Positions 60,511 to 64,000 of a stretch of 64,000 nucleotides of DNA are shown here, in pieces. This DNA is from Microvelia longipes. Taxonomy: Eukaryota; Arthropoda; Insecta; Hemiptera; Veliidae. How positions within the stretch are numbered: position 1 is the first letter of the stretch; each line of letters begins with the position of its first letter. The notes under the pieces are model-generated. The model saw only the letters and a list, made by a program, of their open reading frames with translations, had not been told where the DNA came from and did not search any database. A program made the position numbers and the translations under genes. The stretch spans positions 47,531,265 to 47,595,264 of the forward strand of contig JACMZG010001908.1 in the NCBI GenBank assembly GCA_018340805.1, written 5' to 3'.

Positions 60511-61629
60511 ATTTTTGTAAGTTTGGTTTTAATCCGAAAAAGCATTCAAAAGTTATCGTGTCCCATAGAAACATCTAGGAAACAATTCTCATACATACAC
60601 ACACATATATATTCTTGATCAGTGAATCCCCCTTTAAAAAAATCTCTTCCTTACCCCCCCCCCTCCTTCATGAACCCAACCTCATAAGGTTATGTTTTCT
60701 TCGAAAATTCGCCCACAAGCTATACATACTTGTTGTAAAGGTTAATTACATAGGTTCTCAACATATCGCTATTACATGGACTTCATATTACTTTAAAGTA
60801 TAAATAACAATACAATAATAAATAACAATATTAAACTTAACCAAGTTACTTGACACTTAAAACTTAATTTATATACAAAGTCTTTCTTCTCAAAAACCTA
60901 ATTTGAGATACAACATCGACTTGTTAAGTATAACTAAAGAAACACAATATTAGAAATCGTATTATTAAAATGAAAGTATCTGAGAGGTAGTTATTGCTGA
61001 GTCAAAGCCAGAGCTTAATGATGCCTTGCTCAATCTCATTCTTTAATGCCATGTTCTCTTCTACAAGCTACGAATATAGTAACTTAACTAAGTATTTTTA
61101 TAATTAACTTAATTTTGAAATTAAATACCAAATTGGTCGAGTTACTAAATCTTACTTAAATAGTAAGTTACGCTTGATCAAGTAGATAAATATATTTGTC
61201 CTGCCGGCTGTATTAACACTAGAGCATATTTAATGTAGTATTTATTGTATAGTTTAGGTTTTTGTGATGGTTACATTTTTTGAAGAGATATAAATTATTA
61301 TTGGAGTTGAAACTTAATAGAAATGCATACTTATCATTAGTCCTTTTCTTACTAATGACCTTCTGCAGAACAAATGAACTTTAAGATATTATTATTTATT
61401 ATTATTATTATTTGCCTATGTTTCTCTACAAGACGATAGAAATCTAATAGCTTGACCTATAGCTGTATCATTAGAAATAATATGGAGGTATTATAAATAT
61501 AGGGGCTCTATTGTTTTAATTTGGACACATCAAAAATTAATTTTAACACCGTTATTTATTATTACCTTATAGCTCATATAAACAGTACAAAAGTACATTA
61601 TTTTACATAATAAAACGTTAATCAAAGAT

Positions 61630-61800
61630 GACATAAACCACGCGAAAGAAAACATAAACTACGCGCGAAAAGAAAACATAAACTACGCGCGAAAAGAAAA
61701 CATAAACTACGAGCGAAAAGAAAACATAAACTACGCACAAAAAACATAAACACGCGCGAAAAGAAAACATAACTACGCCGAAAAAAAACATAAACTATAA
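61630..61800. repeat. 24-bp minisatellite
   Basis: About seven copies of CTACGCGCGAAAAGAAAACA plus TAAA, with the later copies shortened. CpG-rich CGCGCG cores stand out in AT-rich flanks. Confidence 0.92.
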
Positions 61801-63558
61801 GGAATAAAGACTTGAGATCATAAAGACATTACAGTAGAGGCCTTTCTGATTGAATTCTGGAACTTCAAAATATTAACCTGAACACCTTTCGTTTATTGTT
61901 ATTATCACTTAAACAGTATAACATTACAGTGACATATACAAGCACTTACATAAGCGCCTAAAAGATTTTTTAACGTCTGAATGTATGGTATGCCCCCTCT
62001 AGTAATATATATCTCTATAAGAAATAAATACTTGAGCGACTAAAATGCAAACCAGTGAAATTCTGTCGAGACCTTGACCCGAGGCAGAACCAGTCAGCTT
62101 GACCACTACCCAAACTATTCAACTTATTCATTTCGCTAAGTAATAATAACTCCTTCCGCAACGTATCCTAAAATCGCATTTTATTTTAAATGCTCCGAAG
62201 TGAATAAATCTTCCAATGTATTTGTATGTATGTACTTACCTAAAGGGAACTAAGAACACCAAAAAAAATTTAAACAAATTTGTTTACAAAAGTTTATCTA
62301 GAAGAGACTAAAATTAATAATTAATTTTTGTCAATTATAAATTAGACTATAAAAATACTTTATAATTTACTGATTAATAATTTACTCCATAATTTTTAAT
62401 ATATAAAGGAGTTTGAACTCATGATAAAAGCTTTTTTCCATGAATTTACTTTTTATTTTTTTCAATTACTGCTACGGTAGGAAAAGGATTGTGATTGCCC
62501 TAAAAACCCAAAACCGAAGTTTTATCATATTTATCCGTTTTAAGCATTCTTATGGCGTTTTAAGCATGCTGGGTGTGTGTGCAAAATCACCGATGTGTTT
62601 ATGCTAGAATTAAGTTATGATAAGAATTAACTTGGAATAAAAATTTAATTTCATGAAAAAGAAACTCTCTCCTCCCTCCATGACCCCAATCTCATAATTT
62701 CATTTTTTCTTTAAAAATTCGCTAAAAGCATTACAAATGTAACAATCAATTAAGTTACACTTTGGCACAAGTTTCAACTCAATCAGATGATTCGATTTGT
62801 AACGACTTGAAAACAGAATTATGTTTCAATACAAATGCTTTTAATAAGACGAAACTTAGCACATTTGCTGTTCATACGAAAGACACAAATGAGTTATTAA
62901 CTCTATGAGTTAATAACTTCATAGAAGAAATATTTTATGGATAGCCCAACAAGAAAAACACAAAGAGACATTTTGTGATGATTTCAATAAATATGGCATT
63001 ATTATGGTTTGATTTTTGTGCCAAGTAAGAGCTTCCTAATAAATACACATTAGCTGTTCGCAAATGCAGCAATAGATTAAGCATATTAATTCTTTTCTTT
63101 AAGTAAATGTTACCTATATATGATCAAGAAGGCACTTTACTTCATTTAAAATGATCAAAGAAGTTGAAACAGTGGCGTTGCAATTCGTTTTATATAAGGG
63201 GTGTCCGATTGCGGATTTAGCATAACTATAAAGAATTTTGCCTTTAATTTTTTTTACATTAATGCATGCTTTAGTGATGGGTGTACAATAATGTACTATA
63301 GTGCATGTTTACCGTTTTTAGCCCACGAAATGGAATTTTTGAAGATATTGTTTTGGCCATAAGCGACCTTGAGGAGGGCAGAGGGCGAACCAGCCCTCCT
63401 TTTCCTACGCTGCTGAGTTGTAGTATAACTTTTTGTAGTTTATAATTTATAGGGTCCAAATTAGGATAATAAAATAAAACTTACTGTGGTGATGTTTTAT
63501 TATTCCATTTTGGCCCAACACAAATAAAAAATAATTTAAATGTAACTTAAACACTCAC
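61801..63558. other. AT-rich intronic sequence
   Basis: No gene recognised. A weak family P relation appears at 62470-62640 (GTGTTTATGCTAGAATTAAG). An open frame on minus at 63271-63459 next to the exon is not supported by splice sites or homology. Confidence 0.45.
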
Positions 63559-63709
63559 ATCATTTTGAAATGCTGTTCAAGGGCTGAGTAATCCCAATTT
63601 TGAAAAAGGTCTGGATTTTCGGCTCTGATGACGTAGTAAGACTCTATGGTATCTTTCGTTCTTTCTAAACTGAAGTAATTACTGTGAAGAAACATCATTA
63701 TGTGCTCGT
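63559..63709 (-). CDS. CRAL-TRIO lipid-transfer protein, internal exon with N-terminal helices
   Basis: Read on the minus strand, a pyrimidine-rich tract ending in CAG precedes 63709 and a GTGAGT donor follows 63559. The 151-nt exon opens with two bases of a codon, then 49 codons, then two bases of the next. The peptide contains EHIMMFLHSNYFSLERTKD and continues through YYVIRAENPDLFQNWD. This matches the CRAL-TRIO N-terminal region of insect alpha-tocopherol-transfer-like proteins, which have a FLH..Y-SLE-T..TIE-YY pattern. Family members are soluble proteins that bind a hydrophobic ligand such as a retinoid, tocopherol or phosphoinositide; the ligand here is unknown. The end phase fits the start of the exon at 33777-34035 exactly. 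The upstream exon with the start codon lies beyond the window. Confidence 0.9.
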
Positions 63710-64000
63710 CTGAAAAAAAGAAAACAAAAACATGAAAACCCCTCGGAAAATCTTATCAAAGTTTGAAACGGATAATTCAGGTAAATCTAAGTTTGGATAT
63801 TTAAGGTGAGCAAGGCTTTTCTATGGACCTATAGAATACGGCGGAGAAAAGAAAAATATTTTAACCTGTAGAAGAATCTGTATTTATAAATTAAAATGAA
63901 TTCTTGCCTATTTAGTTTCATCACTGAATTTAAATCCAAAGACTTAAGAATTTGAAACATATGTATGTACGTCGTTAAGCATAATAAAATATTATATTTC

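Larger units (their letters stand above)
34036..63558 (-). other. 29.5-kb intron of the CRAL-TRIO gene
   Basis: This is the interval between the donor of exon 63559-63709 and the acceptor of exon 33777-34035. It is filled with inverted-repeat elements, a LINE fragment on the minus strand, SINEs, minisatellites and (TA)n tracts. No additional host exon was recognised. A small unrecognised exon cannot be excluded, but the phases of the flanking exons join without one. Confidence 0.85.

Overview
The window looks like AT-rich, repeat-dense nuclear DNA from an arthropod, most likely an insect. The evidence is one spliced gene of insect CRAL-TRIO (lipid-transfer, alpha-tocopherol-transfer-protein-like) type on the minus strand, a BEL/Pao LTR retrotransposon, Jockey-type and RNase H-bearing LINEs, and tRNA-derived SINEs. 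The order or species cannot be fixed from the sequence alone. There are no bacterial operons, rRNA genes or CRISPR arrays.

Host gene: three internal exons were found by joining conserved protein blocks with GT/AG boundaries. They lie at 63559-63709 (CRAL-TRIO N-terminal helices), 33777-34035 (first part of the lipid-binding domain) and 8091-8201 (its centre). The three exons join in frame. The introns are about 29.5 kb and 25.6 kb and hold nearly everything else. The first and last exons are outside the window.

Region by region: 1-8090 is the intron after the last visible exon, with an 18-bp hairpin satellite flanking a 530-bp unit that is duplicated about 2.6 kb further on. At 8311-21692 there is a three-level nest: a long element with a tRNA-like head, split by a BEL/Pao element (LTRs 8663-9549 and 20319-21169, 5-bp target duplication), itself split by a Jockey-like LINE (11768-16309, 12-bp target duplication). 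All their open frames are broken by frameshifts and stops, so they are fossils. The rest is a mosaic of short dispersed repeats: elements with long terminal inverted repeats (27353-27954, 39694-40363, 47269-49065), a perfect 205-bp-arm palindrome (39171-39581), a second LINE fragment (about 49790-51835, minus), an intact tRNA-derived SINE with perfect target duplications (56577-56818), several minisatellites and many (TA)n tracts.

The most unusual signal is a motif of the form CTGATGA, short hairpin, GAAAGC, GCTATGTC that recurs at least eight times in the arms of small inverted-repeat elements (37.1-37.5, 39.2-39.5, 42.1 and 55.2-55.4 kb). It resembles a degenerate minimal hammerhead ribozyme such as those known from Penelope-like elements and retrozymes. 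A second recurring feature is the GCGAAGC/GCTTCGC mini-hairpin motif, seen in several unrelated-looking repeat families.
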